A DNA stretch of 59,770 nucleotides, from assembly GCF_023630175.1 (NCBI RefSeq), contig NZ_JALLIN010000044.1, forward strand, positions 1 to 59,770, in the 5' to 3' direction. The notes beneath the pieces are model-generated. The model was not told the origin of the DNA and did not search any database. It worked only from the letters and a program-made list of their open reading frames with translations. The translations under genes were made by a program, and so were the position numbers. Shown in pieces: positions 41,638 to 49,642 of this stretch. Numbering within the stretch: the first letter of the stretch is position 1; each line of letters begins with the position of its first letter. Source of the stretch: Streptomyces cellostaticus. Its GTDB lineage: Bacteria; Actinomycetota; Actinomycetes; Streptomycetales; Streptomycetaceae.

Positions 41638-42061
41638 GATCTCCACCTCTCGTGGATCGCGGGACGCCGTCACGGCGTCGTCCTGAAGGGTTCGCGCGGC
41701 GCGGGGCCGCTGCTTCCACGCGGGCTGTCGGCCCGGTGCGGACCTCCCGCCCGGGCGGCCCGCACGGTGTGCCTGGCGGCACGTGCCGGCGCGCCGGGTC
41801 CGGCGGCCCGGGAGCGGGCCCGGTGCCGAAGCGGGGCCGGTGCCGAAGCGGGGCCGGCAGACGGTGGTCCGGGCTCCGGCGGGAGTGCTCGTGCACGGCC
41901 ATGGTGAGGCTCTCCCCCTTCCGGGATGCCCGGGACGTCGTCTCCCGACGCACTCACTCTGGCCGGGTACGTGGCACCGCGCCGGGTGCCGAAGGTCTCG
42001 GTCCGCGGGCCGAACGTCCCTGTCCTGGGCGGGACGCCGGACGGGCGGGGACGCCGGACGG
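41638..42061. other. Intergenic region between devR and USP with box candidates
   Basis: A 424-bp gap on the minus-strand path from devR to USP. A box-like GGGCC-GAAC-GTCCC lies at 42007-42020 and a weaker GGGTC-CGGC-GGCCC at 41796-41809. Two copies of GTGCCGAAGCGGGGCCGG lie in tandem near 41821-41856. A minus-strand ATG at 41905 has a GGGGGAGAG site, but its frame is low-complexity and runs into the USP start, so I do not call a gene. Confidence 0.4.
42007..42020. promoter_or_regulatory. DevR-type box downstream of devR, toward the USP gene
   Basis: GGGCC-GAAC-GTCCC, one base off the best form, a hybrid with the mycobacterial half-site. It is 370 nt from the USP start, so an upstream transcription start or a short leader gene would be needed. 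Confidence 0.45.
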
Positions 42062-42745
42062 TCAGCGCCCGTCCCGGGCCCGTCTGTCCTGGATCTGGGT
42101 GGCGATGACGGCGGCCTGGATGCGGCGCTCCACGCCCAGCTTGGCGAGCAGCCGGGAGATGTGGTTCTTCACCGTCTTCTCGGCGAGGTACAGCCGCAGA
42201 CCGATCTGGCGGTTCGTCAACCCCTCCCCGATGAGCGCCAGGATCTCCCGTTCGCGGTCGGTCAGGCCGGGCAGTTCGTCCTGGTCCTCGTGCGGGCGCG
42301 GGCCTCCGCGCAGCCGGGCCATCAGCCTCGTGGTGGCGCTCGGGTCGAGCAGGGACTGCCCGCGCGCCACGGTGCGCACGGCGGACACCAGGTCCGAGCC
42401 CTGGATCTGCTTGAGGACGTAGCCCGAGGCGCCCGCCATGATCGAGTCGAGCAGCGCCTCCTCGTCGTCGAAGGAGGTCAGCATCAGGCAGGCCAGCTCG
42501 GGCATGCGCGAGCGCAGCTCCCGGCACACGCCCACGCCGTCGCCGTCGGGCAGCCGGACGTCCAGCACCGCGACCCGCGGGCGCAGCGCGGGGACCCGCA
42601 CCAGGGCCTGCTCCACGGTGCCGGCCTCACCGATCACCTCGATGTCCGGCTCGTCGTTCAGCAGGTCGCGCACCCCGCGCCGCACCACCTCGTGGTCGTC
42701 CAGCAGGAACACCCTGATCGGGTCGCCCTGCTCGCCGTCCGCCAT
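42062..42745 (-). CDS. devR: DevR/OsdR-type NarL-family response regulator
   Basis: A 227-residue regulator. The receiver (about 10-125) has Asp16/Asp17 (FLLDDHEVVRRG), phosphoacceptor Asp62 (VAVLDVRLPDGDG) and a Lys in YVLKQIQG. The LuxR-type HTH has GLTDREREILALIGEGLTNRQ and LAEKTVKNHISRLLAKLGVE. Lys190, Lys193 and Asn194 align with the DNA-contacting Lys179, Lys182 and Asn183 of M. tuberculosis DosR (constant +11 offset). Two abutting palindromes lie 77-104 nt upstream, indicating autoregulation. It is probably the partner of the DevS-type kinase at 28711. Confidence 0.94.
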   Translation of the reverse strand: MADGEQGDPIRVFLLDDHEVVRRGVRDLLNDEPDIEVIGEAGTVEQALVRVPALRPRVAVLDVRLPDGDGVGVCRELRSRMPELACLMLTSFDDEEALLDSIMAGASGYVLKQIQGSDLVSAVRTVARGQSLLDPSATTRLMARLRGGPRPHEDQDELPGLTDREREILALIGEGLTNRQIGLRLYLAEKTVKNHISRLLAKLGVERRIQAAVIATQIQDRRARDGR

Positions 42746-42821
42746 TGACCGCTCCTCGCCCGCGCTCCTCGTGGCCGCCCGCGGGTCGCCGGCGGCCTCC
42801 CTACGGATCATTGCCGCGTGC

Positions 42822-42849
42822 GGGCCGGACGGCCAGGGCCGAACGGCCC
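42822..42849. promoter_or_regulatory. Two abutting DevR-type boxes upstream of devR
   Basis: GGGCC-GGAC-GGCCA (42822-42835) is directly followed by the perfect GGGCCGAACGGCCC (42836-42849). The sites are 77-104 nt before the devR start, which suggests autoregulation. Confidence 0.7.
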
Positions 42850-43007
42850 TGGTGCGCGCGCCGCCGCGCGCTCGCGGTCGCCTGCCCACGGCCGGCGCGG
42901 CCGGCGCCTGCCGGGTGGGGCGGCGGGCCGCACGACGAGCGGGCGGCCGCGTGCCGGAGGAGAGGGGCCACGGCACGGCCCGTGTGCCGCTGGTGGGAGG
43001 AGAGGTG

Positions 43008-43469
43008 TCACGGCCCGTGCGCCGCGCGGGGGACGCACAGCCGCACGCCGTACATCGTGCGTCCGCCGACCAGTTCCCTGCCGGTGACCAGTTCCGGCTC
43101 GATGCGCACGAAGACCTCCTCGGGAGAGGGCACCCAGGAGCGCGGGCCGATGCGGTCCAGGCGTTCCACCTCGGCCGGTTCCGTGACGACCCCGGCCCGC
43201 CCGGTGACGACGACGCTCCACCCGGACCCCTGGTCCGCGTCGACCGCGTCCGCCTCGAAGGCCACGACCGAGCCGTCGACCGCGCGGGCCATCTCCGAGG
43301 CCGCCGAGGTGCGCAGCAGCACCGCCCCGTCACCGTCGAGGCAGAAGTTCACGGGCACGACGGCGGGCAGGGCCTGGCGCGTGTGCACGATCCGGCCGAC
43401 GGGCGCCGTCGCCAGCAGGCGCATGCACTCGTGACGGCCGAGTTCGCGGAATCCATCGTTCGGGTCCAT
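43008..43469 (-). CDS. PPOX-family flavin-binding split-barrel protein, paralog
   Basis: A 153-residue paralog of the protein at 33637. Shared elements are FRELGRHECMRLLATAPVGRI (7-27, read in two parts), LPAVVPVNFCLDGDGAVLL, VAFEADAVDADQGSGWSVVV and GVVTEPAEVERLDRIGPRSW. It is longer at the C-terminus (GVRLCVPRAAHGP). ATG at 43469 is the first plausible start. It lies upstream of devR on the same strand with the tandem boxes between them, and a box candidate lies about 130 nt upstream of it. Confidence 0.92.
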   Translation of the reverse strand: MDPNDGFRELGRHECMRLLATAPVGRIVHTRQALPAVVPVNFCLDGDGAVLLRTSAASEMARAVDGSVVAFEADAVDADQGSGWSVVVTGRAGVVTEPAEVERLDRIGPRSWVPSPEEVFVRIEPELVTGRELVGGRTMYGVRLCVPRAAHGP

Positions 43470-43598
43470 CGGACAGCCCGTCTTTCCCCTGGTGGACCGG
43501 GTCTCGCTCCATGCTGGGCCGGGTACCGGGCGCGGTGCGAGGGGCCACGGGTCCCTCCGGTCGCGGAGAACGGCCCGTGGCCGCACGGCGCGCCGGGT

Positions 43599-43612
43599 GG
43601 GCCGGGCGGCCC
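43599..43612. promoter_or_regulatory. DevR-type box, PPOX / Rv1733c-like divergent region
   Basis: GGGCC-GGGC-GGCCC with exact half-sites, midway between divergent starts at 43469 and 43741 (about 130 nt each). The spacer is G-rich, so chance occurrence is more likely than for GAAC sites. Confidence 0.4.
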
Positions 43613-43740
43613 ATCGGCGCGGCCCGGGAGTGCCCCGGTCGGCCCATGCCGCGGCGCCGCCCGGGTTGCGGCCCCCGGAGCGTGCCGAGGGGGAGGTGGG
43701 GGCGTGAGGGAGGTGGGTACGGTTACGCGAGGCCGGCCCC

Positions 43741-44279
43741 ATGAGCGGTGGACCGGGGCGGGGGCGGTCACCGCTGCGGCGGGGGCGGAGGAATCCGCTC
43801 CGGCGGCGCGGCCACGTGCCCGAGGCACGGCTGCTGCTCGCCGTGTGGATGCTCGTCGTCGTGGTGGGCGGCACGCCGGCCGGCCTCGTGACCGCCCAGG
43901 CCGGCGGCCGGTCCTTCGGCCGGCAGCGGGCCGAGCGGACGCCGGTCGGGGCCGTGCTGCCCGCCGACGCCCCGCGCGCGGCTCGCGTGGGCAGGGGCGA
44001 CGACCCGCCCTCGGCGCGGGTGCGCCGGACGGCACCGGACGGCACCGCGGCAGCACGCTGGTGGCCGGCGGGCGACCGGCGGGCCGGTTCCGCCGTGGAG
44101 ATCCGGCTCGACGCCCGAGGCGGCCGCCCGGTCGGCGCTGCTGGGCGCCTCGGCCGCACCGGCCCTGAGCGGCGCCGCGTCCGGCGTACGGTGCGCGGTG
44201 TCGGCTGGACAGGCGCATCGAGGAAGAGGACCGGACGTGGGCCCTGCCCGGTCAGCGGTGGGGCCGCAGAACCGGCTGA
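43741..44279 (+). pseudogene. Rv1733c-like membrane protein, frame disrupted twice
   Basis: The N-terminal part fits the actinobacterial Rv1733c-like family: basic start RRGRRNPLRRRGHVPEARLL, one membrane helix (LLLAVWMLVVVVGGTPAGLV), then an exported segment ending AVEIRLDARG. The family normally continues to a second helix and a cytoplasmic tail. Here the expected continuation EAAARSALLGASAAPALSG is found in the +1 frame from about 44117, and the conserved tail CRLDRRIEEEDRTW...GRRTG with its stop (44277-44279) is in a third frame. Two indels have therefore broken the gene, unless they are sequencing errors. Rv1733c is a DosR-regulon product. Confidence 0.65.
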
Positions 44280-44402
44280 CCTGCGGCATCACCGGCTCAC
44301 CCGTGCCCAGGCCGTACGGCCCTGCGGGCCCGGCGGCATGACGGTCCGTGAGGACGGGATCCTCCGTACCCGGAATCCCTCCGTCAGCAAGTCCGCTGTA
44401 AG

Positions 44403-44416
44403 TAGGCTGATATGCA
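44403..44416 (+). promoter_or_regulatory. Putative -10 element for a leaderless rmlA-like transcript
   Basis: TAGGCT at 44403-44408 lies 8 nt before the ATG, and no ribosome binding site is visible upstream of the start. The mRNA may begin at or very near the ATG. Confidence 0.35.
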
Positions 44417-45483
44417 TGAAGGCACTTTTGTTGTCTGGTGGCTCAGGTACCCGTTTGCGCCCCATAACCCACACCTCGGCCAAGCAGCTCGTACCCGTCG
44501 CGAACAAACCGGTTCTGTTCTACGGCCTGGAGGCGATCGCGGGGGCCGGAATCACCGAGGTCGGGATCATCGTCGGGGACACGGCCGAGGAGATCCGGGG
44601 AGCGGTCGGCGACGGTTCCGCGTTCGGGCTCGACGTCACCTACATCCCGCAGGAGGCCCCGCTGGGCCTGGCCCACGCGGTGCTGATCGCCCGTGAGTTC
44701 CTGGGCGACGACGACTTCGTGATGTACCTCGGCGACAACTTCGTCGTGGGCGGCATCACGGACCTGGTGGAGGCCTTCCGCGCCGAGCGCCCCCAGGCGC
44801 AGATCCTGCTGACGCGGGTGCCGGACCCGACCGCGTTCGGCGTGGCCGAACTCGACGCGGCGGGGCGGGTGATCGGCCTGGAGGAGAAGCCGCGGCACCC
44901 CAAGAGCGAACTGGCCCTGGTGGGTGTGTACCTGTTCACCCCGGCGATCCACGAGGCCGTGCGCTCCATCGAGCCCTCGTGGCGCGGCGAGCTGGAGATC
45001 ACGCACGCCATCCAGTGGCTGATCGACGCGGGACGTGACGTGCGCTCCACGACGATCTCCGGCTACTGGAAGGACACCGGGAACGTCACCGACATGCTCG
45101 AGGTCAACCGCTCGGTGCTGGAGACCCTGGACCGCCGGATCGACGGCACCGTCGACGACGACAGCGAGGTCATCGGGCGGGTGCGGATCGAGCCCGGGGC
45201 GAAGGTGACCGGCAGCCGGATCGTCGGTCCGGTGGCCGTCGGCGCGAACACCGTGATCACCGACTCGTACATCGGCCCCTTCACCTCGATCGCCGGCGAC
45301 TGCCGGATCGAGGACAGCGAGATCGAGTACTCCATCGTGCTGCGCGACTCCTCGGTGAGCGGTGTCCGGCGGGTGGAGGCCTCGCTCATCGGCCGCAACG
45401 TGGAGGTGACGCCCTCTCCCCGCAAGCCCGCGGCGCACCGGCTGGTCCTCGGCGACCACAGCAAGGTGCAGATCTCCTCATGA
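44416..45483 (+). CDS. rmlA: Glucose-1-phosphate thymidylyltransferase, RmlA-long type
   Basis: A 355-residue sugar nucleotidyltransferase making dTDP-glucose (or a related NDP-sugar). The N-terminal signature LLLSGGSGTRLRPIT (4-18) is followed by SAKQLVPVANKPVLFYGLE, QEAPLGLAHAVL, and MYLGDNF with the metal-binding Asp. VGVYLFTPAI and GYWKDTGN are also present. The C-terminal 110 residues form a left-handed hexapeptide helix, the feature of the long form (about 355 versus 290 residues). It opens the surface polysaccharide locus. Its relatives in actinomycetes often serve deoxysugar pathways, but no rmlB/C/D follow here. Confidence 0.92.
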   Translation: MKALLLSGGSGTRLRPITHTSAKQLVPVANKPVLFYGLEAIAGAGITEVGIIVGDTAEEIRGAVGDGSAFGLDVTYIPQEAPLGLAHAVLIAREFLGDDDFVMYLGDNFVVGGITDLVEAFRAERPQAQILLTRVPDPTAFGVAELDAAGRVIGLEEKPRHPKSELALVGVYLFTPAIHEAVRSIEPSWRGELEITHAIQWLIDAGRDVRSTTISGYWKDTGNVTDMLEVNRSVLETLDRRIDGTVDDDSEVIGRVRIEPGAKVTGSRIVGPVAVGANTVITDSYIGPFTSIAGDCRIEDSEIEYSIVLRDSSVSGVRRVEASLIGRNVEVTPSPRKPAAHRLVLGDHSKVQISS

Positions 45484-45552
45484 CGGCCGGCACCGCGGCC
45501 ACCGGCCTTCCGACCACAACGACCACACCGACCACACCAGGAGACCCACTCG

Positions 45553-46152
45553 GTGAACACCAGGATCCAGCCCACCGCCCAGGTCGACGAGAGGGCCGCG
45601 ATAGGTGACGGCACGACGGTCTGGGATCTCGCCCAGATACGGGAGGACGCCCGGCTGGGCAGCGGGTGCATCGTCGGCCGGGGGGCGTACGTCGGCCCGG
45701 GGGTGCGGATCGGGGACCGCGTGAAGCTCCAGAACCACGCCCTGGTCTACGAGCCCGCGGTGCTCGGCGACGGGGTGTTCGTCGGCCCGGCGGCGGTGCT
45801 CACCAACGACCACTTCCCCCGTTCCGTGGACCCGCAGGGCCGGCTGAAGCGCGGCGGCGACTGGGAGGCCGTGGCCGTCGTGGTGGGCGAGGGGGCGTCG
45901 CTGGGGGCCCGTTCGGTGTGCGTGGCGCCGGTACGCGTCGGCCGCTGGGCCCTGGTCGCGGCGGGTGCCGTGGTGACCCGGGACGTGCCGGACTTCGCGC
46001 TGGTGGCCGGCGTACCCGCCCGCCGGATCGGCTGGGTCGGGCGGGCCGGTGTCCGGCTGGTGGAGCGCGCGGGCGAGCCGGGCGGCTGGGAGTGCCCCGA
46101 GACCGGTGAGCGGTACGACGAGAAGGACGGCGAACTCCTGCCGCTCCCATGA
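45553..46152 (+). CDS. Hexapeptide-repeat acyltransferase (WlbB/PglD-like)
   Basis: A 199-residue left-handed beta-helix transferase. Hexapeptide turns run from IGDGTTVWDLAQIREDA through VGRGAYVGPGVRIGDRVKLQ and VVVGEGASLGARSVCVAPVRVG to VAAGAVVTRDVPDFALVAGVPA, the typical C-terminal NodL/WlbB motif. His and Asn residues in LQNHALVYEP and LTNDHFPRSV lie where WlbB-type UDP-2-acetamido-3-amino-sugar N-acetyltransferases bind substrate. GTG start with AGGAG upstream. A function in modifying a nucleotide sugar of this locus is inferred. Confidence 0.88.
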   Translation: MNTRIQPTAQVDERAAIGDGTTVWDLAQIREDARLGSGCIVGRGAYVGPGVRIGDRVKLQNHALVYEPAVLGDGVFVGPAAVLTNDHFPRSVDPQGRLKRGGDWEAVAVVVGEGASLGARSVCVAPVRVGRWALVAAGAVVTRDVPDFALVAGVPARRIGWVGRAGVRLVERAGEPGGWECPETGERYDEKDGELLPLP

Positions 46153-46203
46153 CCAGTTGATCCCACGAAGAACCGGTGCCGATTCTCCCAAAACACCGTT
46201 CGT

Positions 46204-46243
46204 CGAACATGTGCAGGCATAACATGTGTGCGAACTGTGCAGG
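46204..46243. repeat. Direct repeats upstream of the polysaccharide operon
   Basis: CGAACATGTGCAGG (46204-46217) and CGAACTGTGCAGG (46231-46243) are spaced 27 bp in an AT-richer 288-bp intergenic region (46153-46440), with two ACATGTG copies inside. This may be an operator for the operon starting at 46441. Confidence 0.45.
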
Positions 46244-46440
46244 CTCAGCACAGGGACCACACGATTCGGCAGTGCCCGGGGGGGTTTTCACAGTGAGGAC
46301 GTCTGTGCCTCGAGCGAGGAGCGGCAGCCGCTCCGGCGCCTGACATCTGCATTGCCTTCACACCGCCCGGCCGTTCACGCCGCGGCGATCTCAAGTCTGC
46401 GCGAAAACAGGACCCACAGGGGGGTTGGTGTGTCCGAACG

Positions 46441-47613
46441 ATGACCATCACACGTCTCGCGGCGCTCGGTCGTGAGGAACCGGCGCTGCTCACGCTCGCC
46501 CAACGACTGCTCACGGTCGCCGAGTCGGGGCTTCCGTCGATGCTGCTCCCCGGCAAGGAGGCCTTCGCCTTCACCATGGCCGGGCACAGGTCGCCCGACG
46601 GCTCCTGGACACTGGAGCGGCGCGGGACCAGCACCCGGTACGCGGCCATCACCGCGCTCGGGGCCCGGTTCCTGCCGGAGGACCGCCAGCGCGCGGTGCT
46701 CGGCGGGCGCAGCGCCCAGGAGTTCACGGGCCTGCTGATCGAGTCCCTGCCCGCGGTGGCCAACCTCGGGGACGCGGCGCTCATCGCCTGGGCCGCCGCC
46801 GACACCGGCCATCCCAAGCTGTCCGACGCCCTGGACCGGATGCACGCCCTCGACGACGAGGGCCGGCCGCAGTACACCGTCGAGGCGGCGTGGGTGCTGT
46901 CCGCCCTCGCGGCGGCGCACGGCACGGTCGACGTGGAGGGGCGCCTGCCCGCGGCCCGCGACCGCCTGCTGCGGGCCCGGCTCGGGAACAGCCCGCTGTT
47001 CCCGCACGCCACCGGCCCCGGCCTGGTGCCCTGGTACCGGGCCCACGTGAGCTGCTTCGCCGACCAGACCTACCCGCTCCAGGCCCTCGCCCGGGCGCAC
47101 GCCTGCGGCCACGGGGGCGGCGATCCGGAGGCGCTGGCCGCGGCCGACGCCTGCGCCGCGCGCATCTGCGAGCTGCAGGGGGACGGCGGGCAGTGGTGGT
47201 GGCACTACGACGCGCGCACCGGCGGGGTCGTGGAGGGCTATCCGGTCTACAGCGTCCACCAGCACGCGATGGCGCCGACCGCCCTGTTCGACCTCGCCGA
47301 CGCAGGCGGCACCGACTTCGCCGCGGCCGTCCGCAAGGGCCTCGGGTGGATGACGGAGGTACCGGAACTGGCCGGAGACCCGCGGAAACAGGAGCCGTTG
47401 ATCCTCGACGATCTCGGTGTCACCTGGCGCAAGGTCTTCCGGGGCGATCCGAAGAAGGCCGTGCGCGCCGCCCGGGGCCTGGGCACCAGGGTCGCTCCGG
47501 GCCTGCGGCTGGGACCCCTGGACCGGGTGTACCGCCCCGTCTCCGTGGACCGCGAGTGCCGGCCGTACGAGTTCGGCTGGATGCTCCACGCCTGGCTGGG
47601 AGGCAGCGTATGA
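46441..47613 (+). CDS. Alpha/alpha-barrel (terpenoid-cyclase-like fold) protein of the polysaccharide locus
   Basis: A 390-residue protein with repeated paired helices and Gly/Trp-rich loops, for example GHRSPDGSWTLERRGTSTRY (48-67) and GDGGQWWWHYDARTGGVVEG, the pattern of prenyltransferase/squalene-cyclase or glycoside-processing alpha/alpha barrels. It has no signal peptide and no DxDD motif, so it is unlikely to be a terpene cyclase. Its last codons overlap the WecG-like gene (ATGA), so it belongs to that operon. A carbohydrate-active or scaffolding role is inferred. Confidence 0.7.
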   Translation: MTITRLAALGREEPALLTLAQRLLTVAESGLPSMLLPGKEAFAFTMAGHRSPDGSWTLERRGTSTRYAAITALGARFLPEDRQRAVLGGRSAQEFTGLLIESLPAVANLGDAALIAWAAADTGHPKLSDALDRMHALDDEGRPQYTVEAAWVLSALAAAHGTVDVEGRLPAARDRLLRARLGNSPLFPHATGPGLVPWYRAHVSCFADQTYPLQALARAHACGHGGGDPEALAAADACAARICELQGDGGQWWWHYDARTGGVVEGYPVYSVHQHAMAPTALFDLADAGGTDFAAAVRKGLGWMTEVPELAGDPRKQEPLILDDLGVTWRKVFRGDPKKAVRAARGLGTRVAPGLRLGPLDRVYRPVSVDRECRPYEFGWMLHAWLGGSV

Positions 47614-48380
47614 GCGGGCGTCGCTCCCTGTTCGGGGTCGAGCTGGACCCCCTGACCATGGACCAGACCGTGGAACGCTGTCTGGCCGCGGTCCGGGAGG
47701 ACCGGCAGCTCGAGATCGGTGTGGTCAACGCCGCGAAGCTGGTGAACATGCGGCGGGACCAGCGGCTCGCCGGGGCCGTGGCCGGGTGCGATCTCGTGCT
47801 CGCCGACGGGCAGGCCGTGGTCTGGGCCGGCCGGCTCCTGCGCGCCCCGCTGCCGGAACGGGTCGCCGGTATCGACCTGTTCCTGCGGCTGCTGGCCGAG
47901 GCGGAGTCGGCGGGGATGTCCGTCTACTTCCTCGGTGCCCGGCAGGAGGTGCTGGAGCGGATGCTGGTCGAGGTGGCCGACCGCTTCCCCGGCCTGAAGG
48001 TGGCGGGCAGCCGGAACGGCTACTTCGACGACACCGAGCAGCCGGCGGTCGCGGACGCGATCGCCCGCAGCGGTGCGCAGTTGCTGTTCCTCGGCATGAC
48101 CTCGCCCAAGAAGGAGATCTTCACCGCCGCGTACGGCGAGCGCACCGGCGCCCGCGTGGTGCACGGGGTCGGCGGCTCCTTCGACATCCTGGCCGGGGTC
48201 ACCAGACGGGCCCCGGCGATCTGGCAGCGCTGGGGCGTCGAGTGGCTGTACCGGGCGCTGCAGGAGCCGCGCCGACTGGGCCGACGCTATCTCACCACCA
48301 ATGCTGCCTTCGTCCTCATGACGGCGCGCGAGTTCATCCGGCTCACCCCGTCGCCCGCCTCCGCGAACAGGAGTCACTGA
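47610..48380 (+). CDS. WecG/TagA/CpsF family glycosyltransferase (GT26)
   Basis: A 256-residue GT26 enzyme. The signatures are IGVVNAAKLVNMRRD (36-50), CDLVLADGQAVVWAGRLL with the catalytic-region Asp, ERVAGIDLFLRLL, and the C-terminal GGSFDILAGVTRRAPAIWQR and GVEWLYRALQEPRRLGRRYL. Members transfer ManNAc or ManNAcA to a lipid-linked GlcNAc. That fits the neighbouring 2-epimerase and nucleotide-sugar dehydrogenase. The start overlaps the upstream stop by 4 nt. Confidence 0.94.
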   Translation: MSGRRSLFGVELDPLTMDQTVERCLAAVREDRQLEIGVVNAAKLVNMRRDQRLAGAVAGCDLVLADGQAVVWAGRLLRAPLPERVAGIDLFLRLLAEAESAGMSVYFLGARQEVLERMLVEVADRFPGLKVAGSRNGYFDDTEQPAVADAIARSGAQLLFLGMTSPKKEIFTAAYGERTGARVVHGVGGSFDILAGVTRRAPAIWQRWGVEWLYRALQEPRRLGRRYLTTNAAFVLMTAREFIRLTPSPASANRSH

Positions 48381-49639
48381 TGCGCGTCGTCGTGGTCGGA
48401 CAGGGATACGTCGGCCTGCCACTGGCCATTCGGGCCGCCGAGGTCGGTCACGAGGTGATCGGCTACGACGTCGACTCCCGGCGGATCAAGAGCCTCGCCG
48501 CCGGGGAGTCGTTCGTCGAGGACGTCTCCTCGGAGCGGATCCGCGCCGCGCTGGACAGCGGCGCCTACCGCCCCAGCGACGCGGCCCGCGACTGCGGCGG
48601 CTTCGACGTCGCCGTGGTGACGGTGCCGACGCCGCTGCACGAGGGCACACCCGACCTGCGGTACATCAGGGAGTCGGCGGTCACCCTCGCCCGCTATCTG
48701 CGCCCCGGTGCCACGGTCGTCCTGGAGTCGACCACCTACCCCGGCACCACCCAGGAGCTGTTCGCCCCGATCCTGGAGGACGGCTCGGGCCTGGCCGCGG
48801 GCCCCGACTTCCACCTGGGCTACAGCCCGGAACGGATCGACCCCGGAAACGCCGTGTGGGGCTTCAAGGAGACCCCGAAGGTGGTGTCCGGCGTCGACGC
48901 GGCCTCGCTGCAGGCGGTGCGTGACTTCTACGGGCAGCTCGTCGACACCACCGTGCCGGTGCGCTCGCCCAAGGAGGCCGAGCTGGCCAAGCTGCTGGAG
49001 AACACCTTCCGGCACGTCAACATCGCGCTGGTCAACGAGATCGCGATGTTCGCCCACCACCTGGACATCGACGTGTGGCAGGCCATCGACGCCGCCTCCA
49101 CGAAGCCGTTCGGCTTCATGAAGTTCACGCCCGGACCGGGGGTCGGCGGCCACTGCCTGCCGATCGATCCCTCGTACCTGTCCTGGCGGGTGCAGCGCGA
49201 ACTCGGCCAGAGCTTCCGCTTCGTGGAGCTGGCCAACGACATCAACAACCACATGCCCGAGTACGTGGCACGGCGCATCAGCGACCTGTTCAACGAAAGG
49301 CGCCGGTCCGTCAACGGCTCGAACATCCTGCTGCTGGGCCTGGCGTACAAGAAGAACACCGGCGACGCCCGCGAGTCGCCCGCCCTGCGCGTCTCCCAGC
49401 TCCTGCTCGACATGGGAGCCCAGGTCAAGGCCTCGGACCCGCACGTGGTCGAGAGCCTGCCGGTGGACACCCGGCTGGTCCGGGTCGACCCGGTGCCGGA
49501 GGAGCTGGCCGCCGCCGACGTGGTGGTCCTGCTCACCGACCACGACAGCTTCGACTACGAACTCATCGCCGAACACGCCCGCTTCGTCCTCGACTGCCGC
49601 CGCCGGCTGTCGGCCGGGCCCACGATCGAGGTGCTCTGA
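48380..49639 (+). CDS. UDP-N-acetylhexosamine (UDP-GlcNAc/ManNAc) 6-dehydrogenase
   Basis: A 419-residue NAD-dependent dehydrogenase that oxidises C6 of a UDP-sugar to the uronic acid. It has the dinucleotide motif VVVGQGYVGLPLAIRAA (3-19), YSPERIDPGN, the conserved Lys and Asn in AELAKLLENTFRHVNIALVNE, and the catalytic Cys in GPGVGGHCLPIDPSYL (about residue 257). The KPFGFMKFTPGPGVGGH context resembles UDP-GlcNAc or UDP-ManNAc dehydrogenases rather than UDP-glucose dehydrogenase. With the 2-epimerase after it, UDP-ManNAcA is the likely product; this is inferred. Confidence 0.93.
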   Translation: MRVVVVGQGYVGLPLAIRAAEVGHEVIGYDVDSRRIKSLAAGESFVEDVSSERIRAALDSGAYRPSDAARDCGGFDVAVVTVPTPLHEGTPDLRYIRESAVTLARYLRPGATVVLESTTYPGTTQELFAPILEDGSGLAAGPDFHLGYSPERIDPGNAVWGFKETPKVVSGVDAASLQAVRDFYGQLVDTTVPVRSPKEAELAKLLENTFRHVNIALVNEIAMFAHHLDIDVWQAIDAASTKPFGFMKFTPGPGVGGHCLPIDPSYLSWRVQRELGQSFRFVELANDINNHMPEYVARRISDLFNERRRSVNGSNILLLGLAYKKNTGDARESPALRVSQLLLDMGAQVKASDPHVVESLPVDTRLVRVDPVPEELAAADVVVLLTDHDSFDYELIAEHARFVLDCRRRLSAGPTIEVL

Positions 49640-49642
49640 ACC

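Noticed and set aside
41564..41905. Possible small gene starting at the minus-strand ATG 41905
   Set aside because: A ribosome-site-like GGGGGAGAG is present, but the frame is Arg/Pro/Gly-rich and runs about 75 nt past the well-supported USP start. I treat it as non-coding.
46441..47613. Terpene cyclase (squalene-hopene type)
   Set aside because: The fold pattern is similar but the DxDD catalytic motif and QW repeats are absent, and the context is glycan synthesis.
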